DNA of 64,000 nt from Paenibacillus solanacearum (lineage in GTDB: Bacteria > Bacillota > Bacilli > Paenibacillales > NBRC-103111), in assembly GCF_910593845.1 (NCBI RefSeq), contig NZ_CAJVAS010000001.1:310001-374000 (forward strand). Reading direction: 5' to 3'. A program made the translations under genes and the position numbers. How positions within the stretch are numbered: position 1 is the first letter of the stretch; each line of letters opens with the position of its first letter. Of this stretch, positions 7,738-16,518 are shown piece by piece. Under the pieces are notes generated by a model. It saw only the letters and a program-made list of their open reading frames with translations. It was not told the origin of the DNA and did not search any database.

Positions 7738-9036
7738 ATGAACGGAATGACCAAATGGATTTATACAGGTTGTCTGTTGGCATTAAGCGCTTCCGTAGTG
7801 ACCGCCTGCACGCAGAGCGATACCGGCAAGCCGGGAGGCGATGCGGATGCCCCTCCGGCGGCCGCTTTAACCGAACCGATCACGCTGCGCTACTACACGA
7901 ACGACAATACGAAGTGGCTGGAGCTGGAGCAGCAGCTGATCGCCAAAAAATTCCCGAACGTCACCCTGAACGTAACGCTGTCCAAGGATAGCTCGCTGGA
8001 TCAACTGGTTGCCTCCGGGGATATTCCGGACTTCCTTTCGTTCAGTCTCGGCTCGTTTTGGGATTTGAACAACGCCGGTCTGATCTCCGACATGGCGCCG
8101 CTGATGAAAAAATACCGGTTCGATGAGAGCCGGTTCATCCCCGGCGTGCTGGAAAGCGTGCGTTCGTACTCCAGCAAAGGGGAAATGCTGTTTTTGCCGT
8201 TCGAGCTGAACAGCAACGTATTATTTTACAATAAATCGATATTTGACAAATTTGGGGTCGACTACCCCCGCGACGGAATGACGTGGGAGCAGCTATACGA
8301 GCTTGCGCGCAAAGTATCCCGCAGCGACAACGGGACGGAATACCGCGGATTTTTATTTCAGCATCAGAATTTGGTCTGGAAAAACCAGCTGGGGCTCCCG
8401 TTCGTCGATCCGAAGACGAATAAGGCGGCCGTCAATACGCCGGAATGGAAGCGATGGCTGGAGGTGATGGGCGGATTTTATTTCATACCGAATAACGATT
8501 ACAAAAATTTGACGTTCTACAAGGATCAGACCGTGGCGATGTGGACCGGTCCGAATATCGTGTCTTCCGTGATCGAGGCCGCGAACGCCGGCCTGAACTG
8601 GGATGTGACCGCCTTGCCGCAGTTCTCCGGCAGTCCGGCCGGAGGCACGCAGATGATTGCGCCGTTCTATGCGATTCCTCCGGGAAGCAAGCATAAGGAC
8701 GAGGCGTTCCAGCTCATTTCGTATTTGCTGTCGGATGAAGCGCAGGTTGCCAGAGCCAGGCAGGGCAAGGTTCCGATAATGAACAGCCCGGCTGCGGTGC
8801 AAAGTTTTGCCGCCGATCTTCCCGGCGTGTCGGGCAAAAATATGGGCGCATTCCTGAAAGATACGATCGGCAAGCCCGCCCCCGTGACCCAATACGACGG
8901 TATCGCCAAAGACGTATTTTACAAGACGGCGCTCGGCAAAGACTTTTATACCCGGGCGAAAGACGTGAACACCATTCTCCGCGAGGTGGAGGAAGAAATT
9001 AACCGGAAGATTACCGAGGCGAGAAACGCAAAGTAA
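7738..9036 (+). CDS. ABC-transporter sugar-binding lipoprotein (extracellular solute-binding protein family 1)
   Basis: A lipoprotein signal peptide (charged N-terminus, hydrophobic stretch, lipobox Val-Val-Thr-Ala-Cys) leads into a mature domain with the family-1 pattern: Ile-Thr-Leu-Arg-Tyr-Tyr-Thr-Asn-Asp, Lys-Lys-Phe-Pro-Asn-Val-Thr and Trp-Glu-Gln-Leu-Tyr-Glu-Leu-Ala. The start at 7738 is chosen over upstream in-frame ATGs because AGGGGATCG precedes it and the signal peptide begins there. It is 16 bases after the oxidoreductase stop, so the two probably form an operon. No permease or ATPase gene follows, so it must borrow a transporter encoded elsewhere or act as a sensor. About 432 residues. 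Confidence 0.9.
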   Translation: MNGMTKWIYTGCLLALSASVVTACTQSDTGKPGGDADAPPAAALTEPITLRYYTNDNTKWLELEQQLIAKKFPNVTLNVTLSKDSSLDQLVASGDIPDFLSFSLGSFWDLNNAGLISDMAPLMKKYRFDESRFIPGVLESVRSYSSKGEMLFLPFELNSNVLFYNKSIFDKFGVDYPRDGMTWEQLYELARKVSRSDNGTEYRGFLFQHQNLVWKNQLGLPFVDPKTNKAAVNTPEWKRWLEVMGGFYFIPNNDYKNLTFYKDQTVAMWTGPNIVSSVIEAANAGLNWDVTALPQFSGSPAGGTQMIAPFYAIPPGSKHKDEAFQLISYLLSDEAQVARARQGKVPIMNSPAAVQSFAADLPGVSGKNMGAFLKDTIGKPAPVTQYDGIAKDVFYKTALGKDFYTRAKDVNTILREVEEEINRKITEARNAK

Positions 9037-9072
9037 CGGTGGAGTTGGGGAGGGATTACGCTTAACACGATT

Positions 9073-9088
9073 TTGTAATCGCTTACAA
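9073..9088. promoter_or_regulatory. Catabolite-responsive-element (cre)-like palindrome
   Basis: TTGTAATCGCTTACAA fits the cre consensus WTGNAANCGNWNNCAW at every defined position. It also forms a short hairpin with a TCGC loop. It sits 37 bases after the solute-binding-protein stop and about 200 bases before the next gene, so it could act on the downstream gene, or it could be part of the 3' end of the sugar operon. Function is inferred from consensus only. Confidence 0.45.
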
Positions 9089-9288
9089 ACAGATTTGCAG
9101 CAAAATAACTGCTTATAAGCAAAGTATACCATACGAATCCAGAAATGTTCAGTCTGTTATTGCCGGGGGCGTGCATGTATAATCAGGTTGCTTGATCGTC
9201 TGCGTCAGTGAACATAGACGAAGCGGCATCCGATGATCCCGATCGTAGGGAGGGATGCGCCAAACAACAGAAACGGAGGAAGAAGCTT

Positions 9289-9915
9289 ATGCAGCAATCC
9301 GTTACCCCCGGCCAAATCGTAATACTGAACGGCACGCCCCGGTCCGGCAAGTCGAGCATCGCCGCCGTCATCCAGAACTCGTTCGAGGGCGTATGGATGA
9401 ATATGGGTGTCGACCGGTTTATGCAGATGACGCCCGAACGTTACCAGCCCGGAATCGGGCTCCGTCCCGGAGGAGAGCGTCCCGATCTCGAGCCGCTCAT
9501 CGCGACCTTATATCGCGCTATGTACGAGTCGATTGCGGCGCACAGCCGGCTGGGGCTGAATGTCGTGGTTGATGTCGGGCATCATGACGCATATTCGGTC
9601 TCGAGAAATATACTTCCGAACAGCGCATTGCAATTACAAGGTCTACCCGTATGGTTTGTCGGCGTTCGCTGTCCGCTCGAGGTCGTCTTGGAGCGGCGGC
9701 TGGCGACGTGGGGGACAGGCGCGGCGCCGGACGGATCGGTGCCGAAGCCGGTGCGCTTGTGGCAGCAGGTCGTACATGAACCGGGCATTTATGATCTGGA
9801 GGTCGACACCTCGGCGATGAGCCCGGAGGCGTGCGCGGCTGTTATCCGGGCTCGGATGGATAATGGTTCGCCGGCGACCGCGTTCCAGATTCTCGAAGCG
9901 ATGGCAAGGAGATAG
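9289..9915 (+). CDS. Chloramphenicol phosphotransferase-like (CPT family) P-loop kinase
   Basis: The N-terminus has Gly-Gln-Ile-Val-Ile-Leu-Asn-Gly-Thr-Pro-Arg-Ser-Gly-Lys-Ser-Ser-Ile, a Walker A in the CPT style. Further on come Asn-Met-Gly-Val-Asp-Arg-Phe-Met and Asn-Val-Val-Val-Asp-Val-Gly-His-His, then Val-Gly-Val-Arg-Cys-Pro-Leu-Glu-Val (lid region). CPT of Streptomyces phosphorylates the 3'-hydroxyl of chloramphenicol; many homologues have unknown substrates. The start at 9289 is favoured over upstream in-frame ATGs because GGAGGA lies about 9 bases before it. About 208 residues. Monocistronic. A role in antibiotic modification is possible but not shown. Confidence 0.8.
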   Translation: MQQSVTPGQIVILNGTPRSGKSSIAAVIQNSFEGVWMNMGVDRFMQMTPERYQPGIGLRPGGERPDLEPLIATLYRAMYESIAAHSRLGLNVVVDVGHHDAYSVSRNILPNSALQLQGLPVWFVGVRCPLEVVLERRLATWGTGAAPDGSVPKPVRLWQQVVHEPGIYDLEVDTSAMSPEACAAVIRARMDNGSPATAFQILEAMARR

Positions 9916-10263
9916 AAGCGCGCCATATGATGCTGTTGAGGCGCCGGAGCCGCTCTTCCGTAAGGATGTTGAAGGCTTGAGCAGACATGCTCGTCATGAT
10001 CATGAGGATGGAACAGACCGAGGCACGGATGCCGCCATTCGCGGGCCGATCGCCGTGGAACAGCCAATGAAACCGAAGTCAATGGGGGAGACGCTTCCGC
10101 CTGCGGCTCCGGTTTTTTTGCGTACGTGCGGCGAACCGACCGGCTGGGTCCTGCAGGTCATGTCTGCGGATCGCATGGTTCACGGGGAGATGGATGAATT
10201 TTCAAGTTTGCGGGAACAGTACATTATTAGTAAGCTTTGGATTCTATGGAAGGGGATTGACGA
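9916..10263. other. Intergenic region with a possible terminator
   Basis: No convincing gene is seen in these 348 bases. A weak hairpin (AACCGAAG near 10071 with CTCCGGTT near 10107, followed by a run of seven T) may end the CPT-like gene. The remainder should hold the promoter of the P450 gene, but I cannot assign -35/-10 boxes with confidence. Confidence 0.4.
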
Positions 10264-11478
10264 ATGGAAATCAAAAAAACGGAACGGTACGCGAACATCA
10301 TTCCGGTGGCCGAGCTGCATACGAAGGAGAAGCGGCTGAATCCGTTTCCCGTATATAACCTGCTTCGCCGCTTGTCGCCGGTGCGCTACGACGAAAGCCG
10401 CAGCACATGGGATGTGTTCCGATATGAGGACGTTCACCGCATCTTGAAAGACCCCGCTGCTTTTTCATCCGTTCGCATGCTGTCCGACAAAGACAGGGAA
10501 ACGATTCTGACGATGGACCCGCCCCGGCACAGCCAGATGAGGGCGCTTGTCAACAAAGCGTTCACGCCGAAGATCATTTCCGGAATGGATTCGCATATCC
10601 GCTCGATTACGATGGATTTGCTGGACGCGGTTGCGGACAAGGGGGCGATGGATCTGGTGCATGACCTTGCCGTTCCGCTGCCCGTAATCGTCATTGCCGA
10701 GCTGCTTGGGGTCCCGCCGAAGGACCGCGATCTGTTCAAGGAATGGTCCGATATTCTCGTAAAGGGGCCGGAGGAAAATACGGATGAAGCGTTCTATCAA
10801 GTTATGGCGGAAAAAGGGCAAGCCATCGAGCAATTAAACGATTACTTCGCGCGAATCGTCGATGAGCGTCGTGTACAGCCGCGGGACGATCTGATTTCGC
10901 TGCTCCTCTCTGCGGAGATCGAAGGGGAGAAGCTGACGGATAAGGAAATCCTCGGCTTCTCCACCTTGCTGCTGGCGGCCGGCAACGAAACGACGACTAA
11001 CCTGATCACGAATGCCGTGCGCTTGTTGACGGAAAAGCCGGAGCTGCAGCAGCGATTAAGGAATGACCCCGAGCTGACCGCATCGTTCATCGAAGAAGTG
11101 CTGCGCTTTTATCCGCCGATTCAAGCGATCGGCCGCGTTGCCACGGCAGACGTTGAGATTGGCGGGAAGCAGGTGAAGAAAGGCGATCAAGTCATCTCTT
11201 GGGTTGCTTCCGCCAATCGCGACGAGACGAAATTCGACGATCCCGAGACGTTTCTCATCGACCGCAAGCCGAACGCACACTTGTCCTTTGGCTTCGGCAT
11301 TCATTTTTGCCTCGGAGCGCCGCTCGCCCGGCTGGAAAGCCAAATCGCTTTGCGCGCGATGATCGAACGGATGGGGGATATTCGATTGGCGCCGAATGCG
11401 GCGCTTGAACCGATTCAAAGCCCGTTCGTGTTTGGCGTCAAACAATATCCGGTTGAATTCCGGCCGCTGCAGCGATAG
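10264..11478 (+). CDS. Cytochrome P450
   Basis: A soluble bacterial P450 of 404 residues. The I-helix motif Ala-Gly-Asn-Glu-Thr-Thr-Thr is present, with Asn where Gly/His is common. Also visible are the K-helix Glu-Glu-Val-Leu-Arg (ExxR) and the haem-binding loop Phe-Gly-Phe-Gly-Ile-His-Phe-Cys-Leu-Gly-Ala, whose Cys is the axial ligand. The family uses two electrons and O2 to hydroxylate substrates; it resembles the CYP107/CYP109 type of Bacillus. No ferredoxin or reductase gene is nearby, so it must use electron donors from elsewhere. AAGGGGATTGACGA precedes the ATG. Substrate unknown. Confidence 0.93.
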   Translation: MEIKKTERYANIIPVAELHTKEKRLNPFPVYNLLRRLSPVRYDESRSTWDVFRYEDVHRILKDPAAFSSVRMLSDKDRETILTMDPPRHSQMRALVNKAFTPKIISGMDSHIRSITMDLLDAVADKGAMDLVHDLAVPLPVIVIAELLGVPPKDRDLFKEWSDILVKGPEENTDEAFYQVMAEKGQAIEQLNDYFARIVDERRVQPRDDLISLLLSAEIEGEKLTDKEILGFSTLLLAAGNETTTNLITNAVRLLTEKPELQQRLRNDPELTASFIEEVLRFYPPIQAIGRVATADVEIGGKQVKKGDQVISWVASANRDETKFDDPETFLIDRKPNAHLSFGFGIHFCLGAPLARLESQIALRAMIERMGDIRLAPNAALEPIQSPFVFGVKQYPVEFRPLQR

Positions 11479-11586
11479 CAGATGCCGGAAAAATTCGTTC
11501 CTACGCGAACTTTCCCACGGCTGAAGCAGGCAGAAGTGCTACAATAGATAGCAGCTTCTGTGTGCTTATGAAAGGGGGAGCCGGCC

Positions 11587-12372
11587 ATGGAGATCACTCG
11601 CCATACGATACTGCGCGAGATCGCTGCCGAGCTGGAGCCGGCGGAGTTCATTCTTGCTTTATGGCTTGAAGGCTCAGACGGTACTTGCAGCGTGGACGCA
11701 TATTCCGATATCGATCTGGTTTGTTATACCAAAGAAGGCTGTACCGGCAAGGCGATCGAGCGGCTGGACGCGTGCATGCGCCGAATAGGAACGCTGGACA
11801 TCGAATACGAGCAGACCGGTCGTCCGGATCATAACCGGTATAAGGTGTATCATGTGAGGGAAACGCCGGAACATCTGCTCGTGGATGCAACGATCCAGAG
11901 TGAGCCATTTCCCGTCTCATTCGTTCGCGAGGACCGCACCGTCGTGCCGGTCGTATTGTTCGATAAAGCGTCGATCGTCCAGTATCGTCACTCCGATCCG
12001 GCGTCTCATGCTTCCGCGCTGCGTACGCAGCTGACGGAAGCGCTCGGCGTGTACAGCCAGCGGAGCCGGGCGGTCAAGTACACGCATCGCGGATTGTTTC
12101 TGGAAGCTTTCATTTATTATCAAAAGTACGTCCTGAGTCCGCTTGTCGATGTGCTGCGGATCGTACATACGCCGTTTCAGGCCGACTGCTTTCTCGTGCA
12201 TGCGTCGCGCGATTTTCCTGCCGAGGTGACGAAGGCGCTGGAATATTTGTACGGCGTGCGTACGACAAAGGATATTGCAGAGCGAATCGGCAAGGCCGAC
12301 GAGCTGTTTGGCCGAAGCGTCGCGGAGGCTGAGCGCATGCTGGCTTCCATGGAAGGGAGCCGAGATACGTAA
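11587..12372 (+). CDS. Nucleotidyltransferase-fold protein (aminoglycoside adenylyltransferase-like)
   Basis: The N-terminal domain holds the Pol-beta-type nucleotidyltransferase motif: Gly-Ser (residues about 30-31), then Ser-Asp-Ile-Asp-Leu-Val, whose two Asp bind metal. The C-terminal half is helical, with Ala-Val-Lys-Tyr and Glu-Ala-Phe-Ile-Tyr-Tyr-Gln-Lys-Tyr, resembling the substrate domain of ANT and MNT/HEPN-type proteins. Relatives transfer AMP to aminoglycosides or to proteins; the target here cannot be told. AAAGGGGGAG precedes the ATG. 261 residues, single-gene unit closed by the terminator at 12426. Confidence 0.75.
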   Translation: MEITRHTILREIAAELEPAEFILALWLEGSDGTCSVDAYSDIDLVCYTKEGCTGKAIERLDACMRRIGTLDIEYEQTGRPDHNRYKVYHVRETPEHLLVDATIQSEPFPVSFVREDRTVVPVVLFDKASIVQYRHSDPASHASALRTQLTEALGVYSQRSRAVKYTHRGLFLEAFIYYQKYVLSPLVDVLRIVHTPFQADCFLVHASRDFPAEVTKALEYLYGVRTTKDIAERIGKADELFGRSVAEAERMLASMEGSRDT

Positions 12373-12425
12373 AACGTATGCGGGCGATGTGTTAACCGTC
12401 ATAACGCAAACGGTCATAAACCATA

Positions 12426-12468
12426 AGAAAGTGTGCGAAACCACAGCTCGTGGGCCCGCACACTTTCT
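12426..12468. terminator. Bidirectional intrinsic terminator
   Basis: AGAAAGTGTGCG pairs with CGCACACTTTCT over 12 bases around a 19-base loop, followed by TT. It lies between the convergent nucleotidyltransferase and luciferase-like genes. Confidence 0.75.
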
Positions 12469-12523
12469 TTACATTCAAGTATGAACAGGAAGCGTCGCCG
12501 GCGCGACATCCCGCAGGTTATGG

Positions 12524-13588
12524 CTAAGCTTCGGTATGTTCCAGCTCCCTGTGCACAAGAGGAGCAACTTTCGTGCCGAGCAGCTCGATGGCGCGCATGA
12601 CATCGCGGTGCGGCATCGTGCCGACATTGATATGCAGGAAGAAGCGGTTGACGCCCAGGTTTTTGCGCAGCAGTACGATTTTCTCGGCGACGTATTCCGG
12701 ATCGCCGACATAGAGCGCGCCCCGTAGGCTTCGGGCGGCGTCAAACGTGGCGCGGGTGTAGCTGCCCCAGCCCCGCTCCCGCCCGATCACGTTCATCTGG
12801 GCTTGTGTCGGCGGGAAGAACAAGTCCGCCGCCTGCTCGGTCGTTTCCCCGACAAACCCGTGCGAGTGCGTGGCGATCGACAGCTTCTCCGGGTCGTGGC
12901 CCGCTTTTGCGGCCGCTTCCTTATACAGGTGGACAAGCGGCCGGAAGCTTTCCGGCATGCCGCCGATGATGGCGAAGGCGATCGGCAGCCCGAGCATGCC
13001 GGCGCGAATCGCGGACTCCGGGTTGCCGCCGCTGGCGATCCAGACCGGCAGCGGCTGTTGAACGGACCGCGGGTAGACGCCGAGATTGCGGATCGCAGGG
13101 CGATGGCCGCCGCGCCACGTTACTTTTTCCGAATCGCGGATAGCCAGCAGCAGCTCCAGCTTCTCCTCGAACAATGCGTCATAGTCGTCCAGACTGTATC
13201 CGAAGAGCGGAAACGATTCGATGAACGAGCCGCGGCCCGCCATAATTTCGGCCCGTCCGTTCGAGATGCCGTCCAAGGTGGAGAACTGTTGATACACGCG
13301 TACCGGATCGTCGGAGGACAGCACGGTCACCGCGCTCGTCAGCCGAATCCGCTTGGTCATCGCCGCCGCAGCCGCGAGGACGACGGCGGGCGCAGTCCCC
13401 GCATAATCGGCACGATGATGCTCACCGATCCCATATACATCCAGGCCGACCTGATCGGCCAGCACGATCTCCTCGACGGCATCGCGCAGCCGCTCGGCAT
13501 GGCTGACCGCTTCTCCGGTCACCGGGTTCGGCGTTGCCTCCAAAAACGTACTAATTCCTATTTCCATGCGGTTTTTCTGATCCGACAT
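12524..13588 (-). CDS. LLM-class flavin-dependent oxidoreductase (bacterial luciferase-like)
   Basis: A 354-residue protein of the luciferase-like monooxygenase superfamily. It shows [12 protein letters not shown] near residue 60 and [17 protein letters not shown], both typical of this class. Also present are [12 protein letters not shown] and Pro-Val-Trp-Ile-Ala-Ser-Gly-Gly. Such enzymes use reduced FMN and O2. The start at 13588 follows GGGGGAG by 7 bases and is better than the ATG 18 bases upstream. It is transcribed away from the terminator at 12426. Substrate unknown. Confidence 0.9.
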   Translation of the reverse strand: MSDQKNRMEIGISTFLEATPNPVTGEAVSHAERLRDAVEEIVLADQVGLDVYGIGEHHRADYAGTAPAVVLAAAAAMTKRIRLTSAVTVLSSDDPVRVYQQFSTLDGISNGRAEIMAGRGSFIESFPLFGYSLDDYDALFEEKLELLLAIRDSEKVTWRGGHRPAIRNLGVYPRSVQQPLPVWIASGGNPESAIRAGMLGLPIAFAIIGGMPESFRPLVHLYKEAAAKAGHDPEKLSIATHSHGFVGETTEQAADLFFPPTQAQMNVIGRERGWGSYTRATFDAARSLRGALYVGDPEYVAEKIVLLRKNLGVNRFFLHINVGTMPHRDVMRAIELLGTKVAPLVHRELEHTEA

Positions 13589-13732
13589 TAGATTCTCCCC
13601 CTTCATATCTACAGTGTACTCATTTTTTTATCGTTTCTCAACTAAAGTAAGTAAATGACGTGGCGGAAGCGAAGCGGAAGGACGCCGCCGTGGCTTGCGG
13701 TAACATTCGTGCTGTTCGAAAAAAATGCAGAG

Positions 13733-14371
13733 TTAAGAAATTTGCTGAATGATCAGCGCAATTTCTTTTTCCATGGGCGAATCGTCCACGGTATGCAAAT
13801 ACTCCGCAGCGAACAGCTGGTATTTTTTCAACATGTAAAAATCGATCAGTGACTTTTTCAAAGTAAGATCGAACTGAATCGTGAACGAAGGCTCCAGGAT
13901 GCGCCGCAGCACGACATCGTCCTGCACCATAAACATCGTGGCGTTGATCGGGTTGAACACGCCCGCGGCCGTGCCGGCTTCGAAAAATTTGACCAAGCTT
14001 CGAATGCGCTCCAACTGCGCCAGCATCAGACTGTCGTGCAGATGCGGATAAATTTCTTTAAGATCTTGAAGCAAAAAATCAGGCGTATAAATGACGGCCT
14101 TCAGCGAATGCTCGTACGTTTTTTGAAAACGCTCGCTATACGAAAGATTGGGATTCGCAATCAAGCCGTCGGCGCGTTCGAAATAGTCCACGCAATGCTC
14201 GACGAACATCGTTATGATCTCGTCCTTGGACGAGAAGTATTTATACAGCGTCGCTTTGCTTATATCCATATGTCTGGCCATGTCATCCATGTTGAGCTGG
14301 CTGAAGCGGTTTTTCCGCAGCACCGGTTTAATTTTATCGAAATATTTGCCCTTGCTCTTTGATTTATCCAT
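13733..14371 (-). CDS. TetR-family transcriptional regulator
   Basis: The N-terminal helix-turn-helix (Asn-Met-Asp-Asp-Met-Ala-Arg-His-Met-Asp-Ile-Ser-Lys-Ala-Thr-Leu-Tyr-Lys-Tyr-Phe) is classic TetR, followed by a variable helical ligand domain. About 212 residues. AGGAGG lies 12 bases before the ATG at 14371; further upstream in-frame starts lack a binding site. It is divergent from the SDR gene at 14619, and the AT-rich spacer between them holds an inverted repeat, so it probably represses the SDR gene and itself (inference). Confidence 0.9.
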   Translation of the reverse strand: MDKSKSKGKYFDKIKPVLRKNRFSQLNMDDMARHMDISKATLYKYFSSKDEIITMFVEHCVDYFERADGLIANPNLSYSERFQKTYEHSLKAVIYTPDFLLQDLKEIYPHLHDSLMLAQLERIRSLVKFFEAGTAAGVFNPINATMFMVQDDVVLRRILEPSFTIQFDLTLKKSLIDFYMLKKYQLFAAEYLHTVDDSPMEKEIALIIQQIS

Positions 14372-14462
14372 ATCGTGGTAGTTCCTCCTGCGACTGTCCG
14401 GTATTTCACTAGTATAGCACACCCAATTCATTATGAAACGAATTGAACGGTTTATAACTAAC

Positions 14463-14489
14463 TAAACTAATTATATACAAAATAGTTTA
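14463..14489. promoter_or_regulatory. Inverted repeat in the TetR/SDR divergent promoter region
   Basis: TAAACTA (14463-14469) and TAGTTTA (14483-14489) are exact inverted repeats 13 bases apart in a very AT-rich region between the divergent TetR and SDR genes. A further TAGTTTGG copy follows near 14510. Size and position fit a TetR-family operator. Confidence 0.5.
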
Positions 14490-14618
14490 CTTTGTTCAAA
14501 TTTTACTATATAGTTTGGTTCATCTTATAAATTGATCAGCCATCGAAAGAGATACGTAATAGATGCGGACGTATTTGCGTTTAACCAAATCACATCGATC
14601 AGGGGAGAGGGAAGGTTT

Positions 14619-15623
14619 ATGCGCGCTTTTGTGACGGGAAGTACCGGATTGCTAGGAAATAATCTTGTGCGGTTGTTAATACGGGAAGGATATGAGGTCA
14701 AGGCGCTTGCGCGAAACCGGATTAAAGCGGAAGCGATGCTCGGGGGTACCGGCGCGGAGATCGTCGTCGGCGACATGGGTGATGTCGACGCGTTCGCTCC
14801 GGCGTTGAAAGGCTGCGACGTATTGTTTCATACGGCAGCTTATTTTCGCGAAGCGTTCGAGCGAAAAAGCGAACATTGGCCGATGCTGCAGCGGATCAAC
14901 ATCGACAATACGTTGAGGCTGTTCGAGCTGGCGCAGCGGCACGAGGTGGGTACGGTGATTCACACGAGCAGCAACGCCACCATCCGCAAGCGTACGGACG
15001 GCAAGGCGAGCGAAGAGAGCGACGTGCTGTTGCCCAGCAAAGCGCCGACGCCTTATGCCCGCAGTAAAATACTCGGGGATAAAGCGATAGCCGAGTACGT
15101 ATCCCAAACGCAATTGCCCGTCATGACCGTACTGCCGGCCTGGATGTTCGGCCCCGGCGACGCCGCGCCGACAAGCAGCGGGAGGTTTGTGCTCGATTAT
15201 TTGAACAGGCGGCTGCAGGGCGTATTCGATACCGGCTTCGACGTCGTCGATGCGAGGGATGTCGCTGCAGCCATGCTGGCTGCCGTAAGCAAAGGGAAGC
15301 CGGGCGAACGCTACATTCTCGCTGCGCATCATACGAGTTTGGCTGAGCTGTGCCAAGTGTTGGGGCGCGTAACCGGCGTGGAGGAGCCGAAGCGAAGCGT
15401 TTCGAGGCCGATGATCTATACGGTGGCTTGGTTCTCGCAGACGATGGCGGCTTTATTCGGGAAGGAGACGAATCTGACCGTCGATTCGGTCCGCGTACTC
15501 ACGATGATGCACCGCACGAGCTCGGCCAAAGCAGCCTTGGAGCTCGGCGTGCAATTCCGTCCGCTTGAGGCGACGCTGCGCGATACCGCCGATTGGTTGC
15601 GCTTAGACCCGAAGGGGTCCTAA
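14619..15623 (+). CDS. NAD(P)-dependent epimerase/dehydratase, extended SDR (dihydroflavonol-reductase-like)
   Basis: A 334-residue extended short-chain dehydrogenase. It has the N-terminal Gly-Ser-Thr-Gly-Leu-Leu-Gly nucleotide motif, Val-Val-Gly-Asp-Met, the catalytic Tyr-Ala-Arg-Ser-Lys (YxxxK) with an upstream Ser cluster, and Met-Phe-Gly-Pro-Gly-Asp. The start at 14619 follows GGGAGAGGGAAGG; earlier in-frame starts have no binding site. It is divergent from the TetR regulator. The closest family types reduce ketones or aldehydes with NADPH; substrate unknown. Confidence 0.87.
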   Translation: MRAFVTGSTGLLGNNLVRLLIREGYEVKALARNRIKAEAMLGGTGAEIVVGDMGDVDAFAPALKGCDVLFHTAAYFREAFERKSEHWPMLQRINIDNTLRLFELAQRHEVGTVIHTSSNATIRKRTDGKASEESDVLLPSKAPTPYARSKILGDKAIAEYVSQTQLPVMTVLPAWMFGPGDAAPTSSGRFVLDYLNRRLQGVFDTGFDVVDARDVAAAMLAAVSKGKPGERYILAAHHTSLAELCQVLGRVTGVEEPKRSVSRPMIYTVAWFSQTMAALFGKETNLTVDSVRVLTMMHRTSSAKAALELGVQFRPLEATLRDTADWLRLDPKGS

Positions 15624-15648
15624 CGCACCGCACCCGGCGCATGCCGAA

Positions 15649-15690
15649 AACCTCCGCCACGCTTAGACAAGCGAATGCGGAGGTTGCTTT
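15649..15690. terminator. Hairpin after the SDR gene
   Basis: AACCTCCGC pairs with GCGGAGGTT (15677-15685) across a loop that can itself pair (CGCTT with AAGCG), followed by GCTTT. It separates the SDR gene from the convergent DinB-family gene. Confidence 0.6.
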
Positions 15691-15738
15691 ACGTTCTAGG
15701 CAGCAGTGCAGGGGATGGACGCCGCGCTTTCCTGTATT

Positions 15739-16206
15739 CTAGGCCAGCAGCGCTTTGTACATTTTGATCGCCTGGAAATGCATGCCCTCGTGATACAAGG
15801 AGAAGTTCACAAATTCGCCGACCGTCGCAAGCGTCAGCCCGCTGGAGGTCGTGTAAGGCGAAGGGGATGCTTCCCCGAGCCTGCCTTTCAGCTGTCGTTC
15901 AATACGCTGCGGCTGATCGCGCAGCCATTCCGTCACCTCCGCCAAGGACGGTGCCGTCTCGGTCCACGACGCCGGGGCGCTTCCTGGACCGAACAGCGAT
16001 TTGTACGCTTCGGGGAGCTCGGCGTCGAACCCGTGGATGAGAAAAGCAAACCGTTCCTGCACGAGGCCAATATGACCGGCCTGCCATAATATATGGTTGC
16101 GGAACTTGTTTGGTAGGGTGGTAGCCGTCAGCTCTGTCACCCCGTCGAGCGCCTTCAGCGTTTGCTTGCGCACGAATGCGATCTGATTGAATACGATGTC
16201 TTCCAT
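15739..16206 (-). CDS. DinB-family protein
   Basis: A four-helix-bundle DinB/YfiT-like protein of 155 residues. Likely metal-binding histidines occur in Trp-Gln-Ala-Gly-His-Ile and in the C-terminal Tyr-His-Glu-Gly-Met-His. The family includes bacillithiol- and mycothiol-dependent transferases and damage-induced proteins, but most members have no proven role. AAGGAG lies 8 bases before the ATG at 16206. It stands alone. Confidence 0.8.
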   Translation of the reverse strand: MEDIVFNQIAFVRKQTLKALDGVTELTATTLPNKFRNHILWQAGHIGLVQERFAFLIHGFDAELPEAYKSLFGPGSAPASWTETAPSLAEVTEWLRDQPQRIERQLKGRLGEASPSPYTTSSGLTLATVGEFVNFSLYHEGMHFQAIKMYKALLA

Positions 16207-16518
16207 GTAATCCACTCCTTATCAATAGAATAAAGTCAAAAGTTAGGGTAAGTATAACATAGTTTCGCCGGTTCATCATCGGTCCGGGCCATGCGATCGC
16301 GGTCATGCGAATAGAAAAAATATCCAATACCGTATTCATTCGAGCGCCGGAAATGCTACAATAAGCATAACGGTGCGCGAAGGAGATCCGCTTCACGGGA
16401 CGTTCAAGCACACATCCAAATTCCGCTTCGCCATCGATCACCTGAGAATGCAGCTCATATTTCATGTTTTGCAGAATATAGTAGCTAACGACATTGTCCA
16501 TTCCAGGAGGCGGGAAAC
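16207..16518. other. Intergenic region between divergent genes
   Basis: These 312 bases separate the DinB-family gene from the Gfo/Idh operon. A TACAAT near 16357 could be the -10 box of the forward operon, but its -35 is weak. The minus strand is open from about 16501 downwards through this gap, but the frame has no clear binding site and I recognise no domain in it; it could be chance or a remnant. Confidence 0.35.

Noticed and set aside
13735..13770. A T-rich hairpin at the end of the TetR gene
   Set aside because: It lies within the coding end of the minus-strand gene and its T run is on the plus strand, where there is no gene to terminate.
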